Source: Alicyclobacillus tolerans (GTDB lineage: Bacteria; Bacillota; Bacilli; Alicyclobacillales; Alicyclobacillaceae). Taken from it: 64,000 nucleotides of DNA. The translations under genes were made by a program, and so were the position numbers. This document shows positions 19,820-29,106 of the stretch, piece by piece (position 1 is the first letter of the stretch; each line of letters begins with the position of its first letter). Location of the stretch: the NCBI RefSeq assembly GCF_001447355.1, contig NZ_JXBW01000003.1, positions 248,001 through 312,000 of the forward strand. The letters are read 5' to 3'. The notes beneath the pieces were generated by a model, which was not told the origin of the DNA, ran no database searches, and saw only the letters and a program-made list of their open reading frames with translations.

Positions 19820-21039
19820 CAAGTTCCCAATGTAACTTCGATTGTAATCTTCTTCCCATGGCGCAGCACCGTCAGCGTTACCTTCTGCCCGGGATTGTCC
19901 TGATTGATATACTGGGTCAACTGTTCAATGCTGTTTACTGGCTCACCATCGATGCCCACGATAATGTCCCCATCGCCTTTCAAGATTGTATAGGGATCAG
20001 CTGTATCGTTGGCACTATTCAGCTTATTCGCATTGCTGTCGCCTTGCAAACCGGCTTTCGCAGCGGGGCCGCCCTTGGTCGTCTCCGTGACGTAGACGCC
20101 GGCCGAGACAGGCAGGTGCATGGCTTCTTGCATGAGGTTATCGATATCCATTCCCTCAATGCCAAGCCATGCATGCGCGATGGGCTGACCGGACAGGAGC
20201 TTTGGTTCAAGCTGAATTAACCTATCAATCGGAATGGCAAAACCGATGCCAATCGAGCCTTCGATTGGACTTTCAATCAAGGTGTTAATGCCGACGACCT
20301 GACCTGCAGCGTTGAGCAAAGGGCCACCGGAGTTGCCCGGATTAAGCGGCGCGTCCGTCTGGATCATGCCGTTCATGACGTGACCGCTCGATTCAGACAT
20401 GGAGCGATTCAAGCCGCTGACGATCCCGGAGCTGACGCTCGACGTGAGTTCAAACGGGTTGCCAATGGCAATGACCAGGCTACCTGGCTGCAGCGATTTC
20501 ACCGACCCGAGTGGCAACGGCTGCAACGAAGCGGGAGCGGGGATGCGAACAATGGCGAGATCGTCCAATTTGTCAGCATTGAGTACGCGTCCGACATACT
20601 GACGGTTCCCGCTGGATACCTCGACAGTCTTGGCACTGCCGACAACGTGCGCATTTGTCGCAATATCCCCGTTATGGTCGATGAGAAAGCCTGTGCCGAT
20701 ATCCTCTTCGGCCCCGCTGTCCGAAGCTGACTTGCCCCCAGATACCGCCGTGATCGTGAAGATGCTATTTTTCACGCGGTTGTATATATCCGTAACCAAG
20801 GTTGTATTATCAACGCCAGGAATCGCGGTGGTCGAGCTACCCGTTCCCGAACCGTTACTCGCAACCGAAGGTACGTATTCCACCGTCGTTTGGTGTCCGG
20901 AGTGGCTGATGGCTGCTCCCGTCCAAATGCCCAGCACATAAAACACCGCGAGACCTGCGACGATGCTTGGTAGCAACACCGTTCGCCTACGCCGGCCATC
21001 GCCCGGCCAATCGTCAAACTCATCGAAACGCCGCCCCAT
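19804..21039 (-). CDS. HtrA/DegP-family membrane-anchored serine protease
   Basis: A 411-residue trypsin-like protease with one N-terminal membrane anchor (about residues 20-40) and a Ser/Thr-rich linker. The catalytic triad is H131 (ATNAHVVGSA), D160 (KLDDLAIVRI) and S237 (NPGNSGGPLL). A C-terminal PDZ domain follows (GGPAAKAGLQGD..., DGDIIVGIDGEPVNSIEQL). It degrades misfolded proteins outside the membrane. The ATG at 21039 lies 4 bp after GGGGGAGG; an upstream start would overlap that site. B. subtilis paralogues are HtrA, HtrB and YyxA; which one this matches is unclear. Confidence 0.92.
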   Translation of the reverse strand: MGRRFDEFDDWPGDGRRRRTVLLPSIVAGLAVFYVLGIWTGAAISHSGHQTTVEYVPSVASNGSGTGSSTTAIPGVDNTTLVTDIYNRVKNSIFTITAVSGGKSASDSGAEEDIGTGFLIDHNGDIATNAHVVGSAKTVEVSSGNRQYVGRVLNADKLDDLAIVRIPAPASLQPLPLGSVKSLQPGSLVIAIGNPFELTSSVSSGIVSGLNRSMSESSGHVMNGMIQTDAPLNPGNSGGPLLNAAGQVVGINTLIESPIEGSIGIGFAIPIDRLIQLEPKLLSGQPIAHAWLGIEGMDIDNLMQEAMHLPVSAGVYVTETTKGGPAAKAGLQGDSNANKLNSANDTADPYTILKGDGDIIVGIDGEPVNSIEQLTQYINQDNPGQKVTLTVLRHGKKITIEVTLGTWPSGH

Positions 21040-21139
21040 CGTGCCTCCCCCTTTTGCCACCACGTGTTGTTGCCTTCATTCTAACCATCCGCCTCTACAT
21101 GCACAAACAAAAGGCACGTTACAACATGCGAGGTGGCTG

Positions 21140-23095
21140 TTACGCGTCGACCAGTGTGGCGATGATGTGTTGTAACCGATTCACCAATTCTGGATCAGGC
21201 TTTTGATCCGCCATCCTACGCCCGTTTAGAACGCGCTTTGCGGCGCTATCATAATACGCAGCCACAGCCGTCTCCAACTGCGCACTGCAGTGCTGCACGA
21301 GAAGATCGCCCCGCTGTGCGAGTATTTCCTTCGCAGCGGCCATCGCAACTGGTTCCGTCGCCTCCATCATGGCGCTTTGCCCACCGCCTTCAAAAAACTG
21401 CTTGGCAGAGGAGAAGTGGCGGAAAAATGGTTCAAACAGAGCGCTGTCGAGATGTGCAGGCGCGGCATGAAGAACGTCGTCGACCACTTGAAAATCCCCT
21501 GCGGCTGAACCGTCATGCGTCGCACCAGCGAGCGACAACCTCGTCATTTCTTCTTCCCAATGTGTCTTTTCGCCGGTCAGTACCTCGCTCGCCAAGCGTT
21601 CCGCGCGAAGCGCAAACGTACGCAGTTCAATGTCGATCCGCCGTCCAATGGCCCCTGCCAGCTCCGTCGCCGCCTCCTTCAACTTGTCCGTTGGCTTGCC
21701 AAGGCGAAACCTCCCTGGGTGGAATGCCTCGCGGAACAAGTCCCGATAAGCAAAACGCAGCCGTTCCCCCGCGTGAAATAGGAGTTCGTGCAGTTCCTGC
21801 GCCAGTGGCCGCACCAAGCGCGCTTCACTATCCACACGCGCAGCCTCCATACGCTGGTTTAGTTCATCGAGTTCCCTAAGGCGCGACGTGCGCTCCGCGT
21901 CGTCTGCCGCGATGCGCAATTGTTCCTCTCGCTGCCGTGCAACCAGTTGTTCACGCAAAGTAGCCAACGTGCGCCTTGCCAAGTCTGCGGCCAAGCCGTC
22001 TGCGGACGACTCGACATATTGGATGAGATCGGACTGTAGGCGATCGACGCCAGCATACTCGCGAAGCGCGGTGAGCGAAGCCGCATCCGGCTGCCATGTC
22101 TCATCGCGCAAGCGCGATCGCGCCAGTGCCAACGCGTCGGCATCGGTCGCGTCAACTGCCAGGCGCCGCCCCGCTTCGGCCAATTGCGCCGAAACCTCGT
22201 AGACGCGTGGTTGCCGGATACCAAGGCGCCTGAGTTCGGATATAACGCGCGCTCGAACCTGTTCGCGTTCCTCGTCACTCGTGGCGAGATCGACAGCGTT
22301 GATGGCTGCGAACAGCTTGTTCTGCTCAGATACGTCCTGAACCCCGGCAAGCTGTAAGAGGAACTCGCGATCCGCCTGGCTGAATGCATGCGTGTAGTAC
22401 ATGACGAACAGAACAGCATCCGCCTCGCGCATGTACGAGAAGGCAACATTCGTATGGCGTTGATGGATGGAATCGACGCCCGGCGTATCGACGAAAACGA
22501 AGCCGCGTTTTAAAAGCGGATCGTCCACCTCGACGTCGACACGGCCGACATATGCCGCATATCGTTCGTCGGCTGAAAATGCTCGCAAATCTTCGACGCT
22601 GGCTACCCAAGTGGTCCCAAGCCTAGCGCGCATGTCTTCATAACCGTCACGCAGCGCCTTCAGAAAACGTACGTGGCGCCGATAGGCGACCGGGAATTGC
22701 GCGACGGTTAGGCGATCGATCTCGGTCATCGCCGCAGAAAGGTCGCTCGCATGCCGATTCAAGGCTTGTAAAGTCGACTCGACGTCGCGCCACAATTCCT
22801 CTTCTGTCTTCGCCGCAATCTGAACCTTCGCGTCGTCCTTCGTCGCACCACGCAGTTCCGTGACGGCTGCGGTCGTCGGGCTTGGGGAGACGACGAGCAA
22901 TGGCCTTCCCAAAATGGCGTTCAACACAGAGGATTTACCTGCTGAAAACGCGCCGAAAACAGCGATGACCATCTGCCTTTGCGAAAGTCGCCCGATGGCC
23001 GTGTCCATGAATCGAGTGTCGATTCCACTGATGTCGCGCACGGATTCCTGCAACTTCACCAGTCGTTCGATATAAAGCTCGCGGTCCTGCGTCAT
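21140..23095 (-). CDS. Dynamin-like GTPase, second of a pair (DynA D2-like)
   Basis: A 651-residue dynamin-family large GTPase. The P-loop is VFGAFSAGKSSVLNA, the switch-II region is VFVDTPGVDSIHQRH, and the G4-like NAVDLATSDEE follows. Long helical regions with coiled-coil character follow (ERTSRLRELDELNQRMEAARVD). The ATG at 23095 overlaps the stop of the preceding gene (ATGA) and lies 9 bp after GGGGGAGGT; an ATG two codons upstream is too close to it. Together with 23092-24603 it looks like the two halves of B. subtilis DynA (YpbR), a membrane-fusing and membrane-protecting protein, here as separate subunits. Confidence 0.9.
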   Translation of the reverse strand: MTQDRELYIERLVKLQESVRDISGIDTRFMDTAIGRLSQRQMVIAVFGAFSAGKSSVLNAILGRPLLVVSPSPTTAAVTELRGATKDDAKVQIAAKTEEELWRDVESTLQALNRHASDLSAAMTEIDRLTVAQFPVAYRRHVRFLKALRDGYEDMRARLGTTWVASVEDLRAFSADERYAAYVGRVDVEVDDPLLKRGFVFVDTPGVDSIHQRHTNVAFSYMREADAVLFVMYYTHAFSQADREFLLQLAGVQDVSEQNKLFAAINAVDLATSDEEREQVRARVISELRRLGIRQPRVYEVSAQLAEAGRRLAVDATDADALALARSRLRDETWQPDAASLTALREYAGVDRLQSDLIQYVESSADGLAADLARRTLATLREQLVARQREEQLRIAADDAERTSRLRELDELNQRMEAARVDSEARLVRPLAQELHELLFHAGERLRFAYRDLFREAFHPGRFRLGKPTDKLKEAATELAGAIGRRIDIELRTFALRAERLASEVLTGEKTHWEEEMTRLSLAGATHDGSAAGDFQVVDDVLHAAPAHLDSALFEPFFRHFSSAKQFFEGGGQSAMMEATEPVAMAAAKEILAQRGDLLVQHCSAQLETAVAAYYDSAAKRVLNGRRMADQKPDPELVNRLQHIIATLVDA

Positions 23096-24603
23096 ACCCA
23101 TGGCACCTCCCCCGCTGCTACCAAATCGAGTGCACGCTGCTCGCGAGCGCAGATGTCCAGATAAGCCTGCAGCGCAGCACAGCGATCACTTGCCAACTCC
23201 ATGTCTGCACGGGTGGTCGCCTGCTCATCCTCACACTTTGCGAGACAAGCGGCGACAAACTGTTCGGCCAAGTCGGCCGCGGTTGCCAAAGCATCCCGTT
23301 TAACGCGCGCGACAACATCTTTGACATACTGGTATGGATACTGTGATGAAACCAAGGCACCAGGCTTCACGAGACGCGAAACATATTCAACATCGACGTC
23401 GATATGAATGGCGGCCGCACCATCAGCCAGTCGGGCGCTCGTGGCGGGATCGATTCCAGCCTGCCGCACATCGCTTGCGATTTGGTTGGCCAGTGGCGTC
23501 AAAAGATAGTTGTGGACGCGCTCTGCGATGTCTTGGGCAAACGCCTCTGCGCGCCGCAGCCGTTCCGCGTCGGTCTTCTGTGCGGATCGAAACAACCCAA
23601 CTTTAAATTCTGGTCGCAAGCTTTCGACGTAGATACGCCCCTTTTCGGTGGTATCATAGGGGGCAATTTGGGCGAGTTCAATCAAGCGCAACCAGCTTTC
23701 ACGCGTCGCCTGAGCCTGATCGCGCACGGCTTGCATACCTGTGTCGTACTGCTCCCGTAGATGGCGTAGCTTTTCCGTTTCGCGATCCAGCCAACTTACC
23801 GCCTCGTCCGCAGAAAGCGGCGCACTCCCACAAGCCTTGGCGACAGCCTCGCCAGCAGCCTGGACAAGTGAATCAAAATAGGCTGCAACACCTTCTTTGG
23901 CTACATCGACAAGACGGCGGCGCACATTCTCGACGCCTCCGTCCGCCATCTCGGATTCGGCTTGTGCGACTAACCAACTCCGCAATGCAGGCAGTTGGTT
24001 GTGCGGAGATTGGCCAACCGTAGTGAAGAAGATGGTATCCTCCGCAATGCCGTAATCCGCAAGAACGCTATACACGCTGTCAGCAAACTGGACAAATGGC
24101 AATTCGGACTCTAGATGCTTGTCAATTTGATGCACAACAAACGCCAGTCGTTTTCCCTCTTCGACAAAGGCGTGTAGCAATTCGAGATTTTCCTCGGCTT
24201 CGACGTGCTGATAGTCCGCGACGATCACGACGCAATCCGCCTGATACAAGGCGTTCATGGTGGCCTCTTTATGCCGCTCGTCCGTCGAGTCGATGCCAGG
24301 GGTGTCGAGCAACTGTAGCTGCCCAGTGCTCCCTGGCAGACTCATGAGCACGCCCTCGACGTCCGCCGTCGTCGGATTCGCTCCCGTTTTGAGGCGAGTG
24401 CCTGACAAAGCGCTCACCAAGCTCGACTTGCCAGCCGAGAACAAGCCGCAAAATGCCACCGTAAACGTCGATTCGGCAGCCGGATCGGCCAATATATCAA
24501 GCAGTCGGCGCGCATACACGCCGCCGCCAACGCTCTCCAACCACGCTGCGATCCGCTCGTATTGGCGCCCCATCTCCAGCGTGGATTCCATCGTTTTTGA
24601 CAT
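23092..24603 (-). CDS. Dynamin-like GTPase, first of a pair (DynA D1-like)
   Basis: A 503-residue dynamin-family GTPase. The P-loop is CGLFSAGKSSLVSAL (residues 52-66), then TTADVEGVLM (G2), LLDTPGIDSTDERH (G3) and VVHQIDKHLE (G4). It is followed by a helical stalk-like region. The ATG is preceded by AGGAGAGGGG at a rather long 13-bp spacing. It is translationally coupled to the second dynamin by a 4-bp overlap. The combined 1,154 residues approach the 1,193 of fused DynA. Confidence 0.9.
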   Translation of the reverse strand: MSKTMESTLEMGRQYERIAAWLESVGGGVYARRLLDILADPAAESTFTVAFCGLFSAGKSSLVSALSGTRLKTGANPTTADVEGVLMSLPGSTGQLQLLDTPGIDSTDERHKEATMNALYQADCVVIVADYQHVEAEENLELLHAFVEEGKRLAFVVHQIDKHLESELPFVQFADSVYSVLADYGIAEDTIFFTTVGQSPHNQLPALRSWLVAQAESEMADGGVENVRRRLVDVAKEGVAAYFDSLVQAAGEAVAKACGSAPLSADEAVSWLDRETEKLRHLREQYDTGMQAVRDQAQATRESWLRLIELAQIAPYDTTEKGRIYVESLRPEFKVGLFRSAQKTDAERLRRAEAFAQDIAERVHNYLLTPLANQIASDVRQAGIDPATSARLADGAAAIHIDVDVEYVSRLVKPGALVSSQYPYQYVKDVVARVKRDALATAADLAEQFVAACLAKCEDEQATTRADMELASDRCAALQAYLDICAREQRALDLVAAGEVPWV

Positions 24604-24758
24604 CTTTGACCAAAATCCCCTCTCCTAGCTCCTTGCTCTTTGTTCATGATACGTGAAAACTGCGTTTCGCGCACGAGCTGTCTTAGATACATGCCGGAGC
24701 GCGTGGTTGCCAAATCAGCATACGATATCAGAGAACCGACGTGCAGGAGGTGAGGGGT

Positions 24759-25160
24759 GTGCGACTGCAATCCATCATCAAATTCGGCGGGCTTGCGTTC
24801 GATATCGCAAACGATGAGAAGGTGCAACAACTCGCCGGTATGGTGCACAGCGGGGCCAAGCGCAGGGGCCTTTTGCAACCCTGGACGCCGCCGGCGCAAG
24901 GGCACCCACATACACCTTATCCACCCGCCCACTGGCCCACGAGTAGCCAGCCCATACCGTTTGCACCGTCGCATGGAGCGCCGTCCCCGGCATCCCATTC
25001 GCCCGCTAAGGCGGAGCCCGCTAAGGCAGAACCAGCCCCCGAGGAAGCAAAACCATCCGGGGCGGATGGCTGGAACCTCGAAAAATGGGTTAACATGGAT
25101 AATGCCAAAAAAGTCATCGGGTGGATGGGGACTCTTAATCAAATGCTGAACAAACAGTGA
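24759..25160 (+). CDS. Hypothetical protein with Pro/Ala-rich linker
   Basis: A 133-residue protein from a GTG 8 bp after AGGAGG. A short N-terminal segment (MRLQSIIKFGGLAFDIANDEKVQQLAGMV) is followed by a Pro/His/Ala-rich low-complexity stretch with KAEPAKAEPA. A C-terminal segment follows (GWNLEKWVNMDNAKKVIGWMGTLNQML). The organisation resembles small spore or cortex proteins with disordered middles, but no family is recognised. It ends 39 bp before ytpB. Confidence 0.6.
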   Translation: MRLQSIIKFGGLAFDIANDEKVQQLAGMVHSGAKRRGLLQPWTPPAQGHPHTPYPPAHWPTSSQPIPFAPSHGAPSPASHSPAKAEPAKAEPAPEEAKPSGADGWNLEKWVNMDNAKKVIGWMGTLNQMLNKQ

Positions 25161-25199
25161 CGTCCCCAAAAGCCGCGAAAGGGCCGGGAGGTCATTGTA

Positions 25200-26258
25200 T
25201 TGGAAATTGGCACACCATCGCGACCAAGTCTCTTCCTCTACCGCCTCTTTCGCCATGTGATGCCGCTCGCACGCGCCGAACTTGCGCATTGGCGCGGGCG
25301 GGCTGCAGCCATTCCAGATCCCACATTGCGCCAACAGGCGTTAGCCAGCCTTTCAGACAAGCAATTTCACGCGGACGGTGGCACGGTCTATGCTGCTGGC
25401 AATCGACGCTACGCGCAAACACTGGTCAAAGTCATTGTTGCATTGCAAACGATCAGCGATTACCTGGACAACCTTTGCGATCGCGCCAATGTCCTGGATG
25501 GCCCGACATTTCGCCAGCTACATTGGAGTATGCTCGATGCGGTGCGTCCCCATTTTCCCTTGCGCGAGTACTATGGGCGCTGGGGCAGGGTCGACGACGG
25601 AGGTTATCTCGCTGAGTTGGTACAAACGTGCCAGCAAGGACTTACGCAATTGCCCTATTACTCCGTTGTACAGCCTCAGGTCAGCTGGTACGTCGAACGC
25701 TATAGCGAATTGCAGGAGCACAAACACATTCAGCACGCAATGCGCGAACAACGACTCATCGACTGGAGCACACCCTATCTGCACGACTATCCGGATACGA
25801 ACTGGTATGAATTTGCCGCCGCAACTGGCTCCACCTTGGGGATGTTTTCACTGTTTTTGGCTGCCACAGAACCCATTGAACAGGAAACGGTACAGCTCAT
25901 CCACAAACACTACTTTCCCTGGATTTGCGGCCTGCACATCTTGCTCGACTATTTCATCGATCTTTCTGAAGATCAACAGGCTGGCGACTTTAACTTCATA
26001 GCATGCTATGGGGATCCATCGCTGGCTTTCCACCGTCTCCGCCACTTTGCGCAGCAAAGTCGGCAGAGCGCCGAACACATTCCCATCGGCGGCCGTATTC
26101 ACAGGTACGTCGTACAGGGGTTACTTGGTATGTATCTATCCGATCCGAAAGTGGAACAACAAGCGGACGTGCGCAAAGCCCGACGGCTGATCTACGCCTT
26201 TGGCCCTACCTCCATCATGTTCTATTTGGCGACACACCTGTACCGTCGAATCGCCTGA
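25200..26258 (+). CDS. ytpB: Tetraprenyl-beta-curcumene synthase (YtpB family)
   Basis: A 352-residue DUF2600 terpene synthase. Acidic motif DYLDNLCDR (near residues 87-95) and the later LLDYFIDLSEDQQAGDFN are the family's metal-binding regions. In B. subtilis YtpB makes tetraprenyl-beta-curcumene from a C35 prenyl diphosphate, and a squalene-hopene-cyclase homologue cyclises it to sesquarterpenes linked to spore properties. It starts at a TTG behind GGGAGGT. No cyclase gene is in this window. Confidence 0.88.
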   Translation: MEIGTPSRPSLFLYRLFRHVMPLARAELAHWRGRAAAIPDPTLRQQALASLSDKQFHADGGTVYAAGNRRYAQTLVKVIVALQTISDYLDNLCDRANVLDGPTFRQLHWSMLDAVRPHFPLREYYGRWGRVDDGGYLAELVQTCQQGLTQLPYYSVVQPQVSWYVERYSELQEHKHIQHAMREQRLIDWSTPYLHDYPDTNWYEFAAATGSTLGMFSLFLAATEPIEQETVQLIHKHYFPWICGLHILLDYFIDLSEDQQAGDFNFIACYGDPSLAFHRLRHFAQQSRQSAEHIPIGGRIHRYVVQGLLGMYLSDPKVEQQADVRKARRLIYAFGPTSIMFYLATHLYRRIA

Positions 26259-26287
26259 TCAAATCGCCTGATCAAATCGCCTGATCA
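26249..26287. repeat. Three exact tandem copies of a 13-bp unit
   Basis: AATCGCCTGATCA is repeated without gaps at 26249-26261, 26262-26274 and 26275-26287. It contains the ytpB stop and, on the other strand, the folB stop, because TGATCA gives TGA on both strands. Confidence 0.95.
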
Positions 26288-26683
26288 ATCCGAAGGCGCC
26301 TTGCGGTGAATGCGCACGCGCACCGTATCTAAAACACCGGGAATAGGCGCCCCTGGTTTTTCCACTTCCACCACAACAGCACGAATAAGCGGAAACTCGC
26401 CCAGAACCGTTTGCGCAATCCGCTCGGCCAATGCCTCCAAAAGACGCTTGGGTTCCCCCTCCACGATCTTTTGCACGGCAGCATAGACATCGGCATAATT
26501 TACGGTCAAGCCGAGATCATCGGCTTCACCCGCTCGACGCAAGTCGATAGACAACCAAAGGTTGACGATGAAACGTTGCCCAAGTTGCCGCTCTGCGTCG
26601 TACGCACCGTGATAACCGTAAAAACGCATACCGAGCAGTGCGATTTCATCCAGCAAACCATCGGTTCCCCCTGCCTTATTCAT
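26285..26683 (-). CDS. folB: Dihydroneopterin aldolase
   Basis: A 132-residue FolB of the folate pathway (dihydroneopterin to hydroxymethyl-dihydropterin). Motifs are IALLGMRFYGYHGAYDAERQ, VNYADVY and LLEALAERIAQTVL. The ATG at 26683 lies about 9 bp after GAGGGGG and overlaps the end of the yihY-like gene by 8 bp; an ATG two codons upstream also exists. A frame extension of about 20 residues upstream is rejected as non-conserved. Confidence 0.9.
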   Translation of the reverse strand: MNKAGGTDGLLDEIALLGMRFYGYHGAYDAERQLGQRFIVNLWLSIDLRRAGEADDLGLTVNYADVYAAVQKIVEGEPKRLLEALAERIAQTVLGEFPLIRAVVVEVEKPGAPIPGVLDTVRVRIHRKAPSD

Positions 26684-27545
26684 TTTCATCCGCCCCCTCG
26701 CGTTCATTCCCCATCTTCTCGACGAGCGCCGCCACTTCGGCACCAAACAGCAGGATAATGAGTGCGATATACATCCACAATACGAGTAAAATAACGACGG
26801 TCAAGCTGCCATAGATGAAGTGGTAGGTCACAAGGTGACTCGCATAGACGACAAACAAGGTGCGAGCGAGATCGAGCAAAATGGTGGACGCCAATGCACC
26901 CAAAATGACGCAGTTGACATCCACGCGGCGCGACGGCAGGTAACGATAAACGACGAAACTGGTCACAAATAAAGATAAGGGGTAAAGGATGCGAGTGATC
27001 CCGCGCAGGCGAGAGACCCAAGCGGCAAGAAAAGAACTTGCCGGTACATGCAGATGAACCATCGGGAAGATAGCCAACGCAATCGAACAGATCACAGCAA
27101 GCGCGATGAGCAGGCACAACATGATGGCCGCGACAATGCGTCGAGCCAAAAATGAGCGTTGCGCCGTCACTTCGAAGATGCTATCCAGGGCCTGCTGCAC
27201 AGCGATAAACGCACTGGTCGCCGACCACGCGAGCGTAATCAAGCTGACGAAACCAGCTCGTGCTCCGACGGTGCCCAGCTTTTCTATGTTATCTTGGAGA
27301 AAGTGGTTGGCATTCGACACATCTGGGTAATAAGGCTTGAGTGCTTCGACCAACAGCTCGACCACAGGCTGGTGCGGTACGGCCAAACTGGCTCCGAAGA
27401 TCATCAGAATGAGGAGCGGAAACAACGAAAAAATGGCGTAAAACGAAATCTGCGCGGCGAGCGATGCAATGTCGTGGCGAAACACGTTGACCAACAGTTG
27501 TGTCAAAAAGTCCCCGAAGACTCGAACACGCGTGCGTACGCCCAT
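26676..27545 (-). CDS. YihY/BrkB-family integral membrane protein
   Basis: A 289-residue YihY/UPF0761 protein with about six membrane helices. The family motif region SLAAQISFYAIFSLFPLLILM is near the N-terminus. LAWSATSAFIAVQQALDSIF and FIYGSLTVVILLVLWMY follow. Family members are predicted exporters or lipid-related proteins, but the biochemical function is not established. The ATG at 27545 lies 8 bp after GGGAG; a GTG at 27554 overlapping the rluA-like stop (GTGA) is an alternative. It forms an operon with the pseudouridine synthase and folB. Confidence 0.85.
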   Translation of the reverse strand: MGVRTRVRVFGDFLTQLLVNVFRHDIASLAAQISFYAIFSLFPLLILMIFGASLAVPHQPVVELLVEALKPYYPDVSNANHFLQDNIEKLGTVGARAGFVSLITLAWSATSAFIAVQQALDSIFEVTAQRSFLARRIVAAIMLCLLIALAVICSIALAIFPMVHLHVPASSFLAAWVSRLRGITRILYPLSLFVTSFVVYRYLPSRRVDVNCVILGALASTILLDLARTLFVVYASHLVTYHFIYGSLTVVILLVLWMYIALIILLFGAEVAALVEKMGNEREGADENE

Positions 27546-27550
27546 CGCGC

Positions 27551-28525
27551 TCACTCCCGCAAAATAAATTCACCCGCAAGGCCGAACTTGTCCAAAAGTA
27601 TGTCGCACCATCCCGCATCGAATGGCGCATGGATGTCGATCCACCGCTCGTCGTACGGGTGCCAGAAGCGCAAACTGGCCGCATGCAACGCAATTTGTCC
27701 TGGCGATGGCCAATTGCCAAGCGTAGTTCCGCCATACCATGCATCCCCGGCGATGGGCGCTCCTTGTGCCGATAAGTGAACCCGTATCTGGTGTGTACGG
27801 CCGGTGGCCAGTTGCAATTGCACCAGCGACAGATCCATGCCCGCCAGTTCGCGCACGGCAAGCACCGTTACATGTGTACGCGCTGGCTTGCCCGTAGATG
27901 CCACGCGAAATTTACCACGCTGATGGCGATCGCGACCAATGGGTTGATCGATCACGCCATTGGATAAACGTCGGCCCCATGTGATAGCAACGTATGAACG
28001 CTGTATGGCCTTGTTGACAAGCTGGGCGTCGAGCGCTCTCAGCATAAAGGTGTGCTTGGCGTAGAGCACTGCACCGGTCGTCGGGCCATCCAGTCGGTGC
28101 ACGTGCAGACCCTGCCCATCGCGTTGCGCCAGGTAACCCGCGACGATGTCATTGAGGGCGGTGACAGTCGGATCCTCCGTATGAATAATGAGTCCTGCCG
28201 GTTTGTTGACGACAAGAACGTGATCGTCCTCGTACAAAACGGCAAGTTCTGGGGCGTTTGAAAAGGTAATCTCGCGCGTCGTCGGCCTCCCCCATGTTGG
28301 ATCCGCGAGCAAGAGACGGCCCCCCGCTGCAAGCTCATCGGCAGGTTTCGCGCGATCCCGATTGTAGGTGACGCAGGCGCGATGAAACAGTTGATTGATA
28401 AAGCCATGTGGAAGCCCTAACCGCTCGCTTAGAAACCGCTCGACGGACCATCCGGCTGACGCTTTATCCAAGCGTATGCTTAACACACCAGATCGAAATT
28501 GAACCTCCACCGCAACTCTCCCCAT
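27551..28525 (-). CDS. RluA-family RNA pseudouridine synthase
   Basis: A 324-residue RluA-type enzyme that isomerises uridine to pseudouridine in rRNA or tRNA. An N-terminal S4-like region (WSVERFLSERLGLPHGFINQLF) precedes the catalytic domain. The active-site motif is HVHRLDGPTTGAVLYAK with the catalytic Asp, followed by QLATGRTHQIRVHL. The exact RNA target cannot be read from the sequence. It is upstream of and coupled to the YihY-family gene. Confidence 0.92.
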   Translation of the reverse strand: MGRVAVEVQFRSGVLSIRLDKASAGWSVERFLSERLGLPHGFINQLFHRACVTYNRDRAKPADELAAGGRLLLADPTWGRPTTREITFSNAPELAVLYEDDHVLVVNKPAGLIIHTEDPTVTALNDIVAGYLAQRDGQGLHVHRLDGPTTGAVLYAKHTFMLRALDAQLVNKAIQRSYVAITWGRRLSNGVIDQPIGRDRHQRGKFRVASTGKPARTHVTVLAVRELAGMDLSLVQLQLATGRTHQIRVHLSAQGAPIAGDAWYGGTTLGNWPSPGQIALHAASLRFWHPYDERWIDIHAPFDAGWCDILLDKFGLAGEFILRE

Positions 28526-28593
28526 CTCCACGCAGACATTGTCATTATGTACCAGACCGTAGTCAATTCAATCCGCAACCCATCTTAACGGAC

Positions 28594-28637
28594 AAAAAAG
28601 GCGCCACTGGACGGTGGACACCGCTCCGGCGACGCCT
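28594..28637 (-). terminator. Rho-independent terminator downstream of nfuA
   Basis: On the minus strand AGGCG (28637-28633) pairs with CGCCT (28603-28599), with an inner CCAC/GTGG stem. It is followed directly by six Ts (28599-28594). It lies about 65 bp after the nfuA stop. Confidence 0.65.
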
Positions 28638-28701
28638 GCGATGAACTTGGGCAGGAAGGGAAACCCTTGGGATTCCCCACAATGCCTACCTACTTGGTGC
28701 A

Positions 28702-28950
28702 TTACACAGCTTCCACGTATTCCACGTCGGGTGCGACCTTCTTGATGGCTCGCTCAATGCCCATTTTCAACGTCATGACGCTGGCCGGGCAACCGACACA
28801 CGCCCCTTGTAAGGAGACAAATACCGTCTTTGACAATTCGTCATACGACACAAACTCTACATCGCCGCCGTCCATTTGGATGGCATCGCGAATCGAGTCG
28901 AGTGCCTCGCGAACCCGCGCTTCCGTGGAGGTAGCTTCATGTTCTGACAT
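28702..28950 (-). CDS. nfuA: NifU-like Fe-S carrier (Nfu)
   Basis: An 82-residue stand-alone NifU C-terminal domain. The cluster-binding CxxC is in QGACVGCPASVMTLKMGIE, preceded by IQMDGGDVEFV. Such proteins carry [4Fe-4S] clusters from the SUF scaffold to target enzymes. The ATG at 28950 follows GGAGGGGATG; the frame extends upstream only as a basic, non-conserved stretch. It is monocistronic, 23 kb from the suf operon it would serve. Confidence 0.93.
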   Translation of the reverse strand: MSEHEATSTEARVREALDSIRDAIQMDGGDVEFVSYDELSKTVFVSLQGACVGCPASVMTLKMGIERAIKKVAPDVEYVEAV

Positions 28951-28977
28951 CGGTTCATCCCCTCCAAATATGTATTT

Positions 28978-29007
28978 AGCATACGCGCTACGGCGATCCG
29001 CATGCAA
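28978..29007 (-). promoter_or_regulatory. Candidate sigma-A promoter of nfuA
   Basis: On the minus strand TTGCAT (29007-29002), an 18-bp spacer and TATGCT (28983-28978) lie 28 bp upstream of the start codon. Confidence 0.5.
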
Positions 29008-29106
29008 GAGGCGATTGCGCACACGTCAAGTGGACGTCACGATTTACAGACAAAGTACACGCGCGACGCCCATTCCAACTGGCGTCGCGCGACTCGACGA
29101 TGGCCT

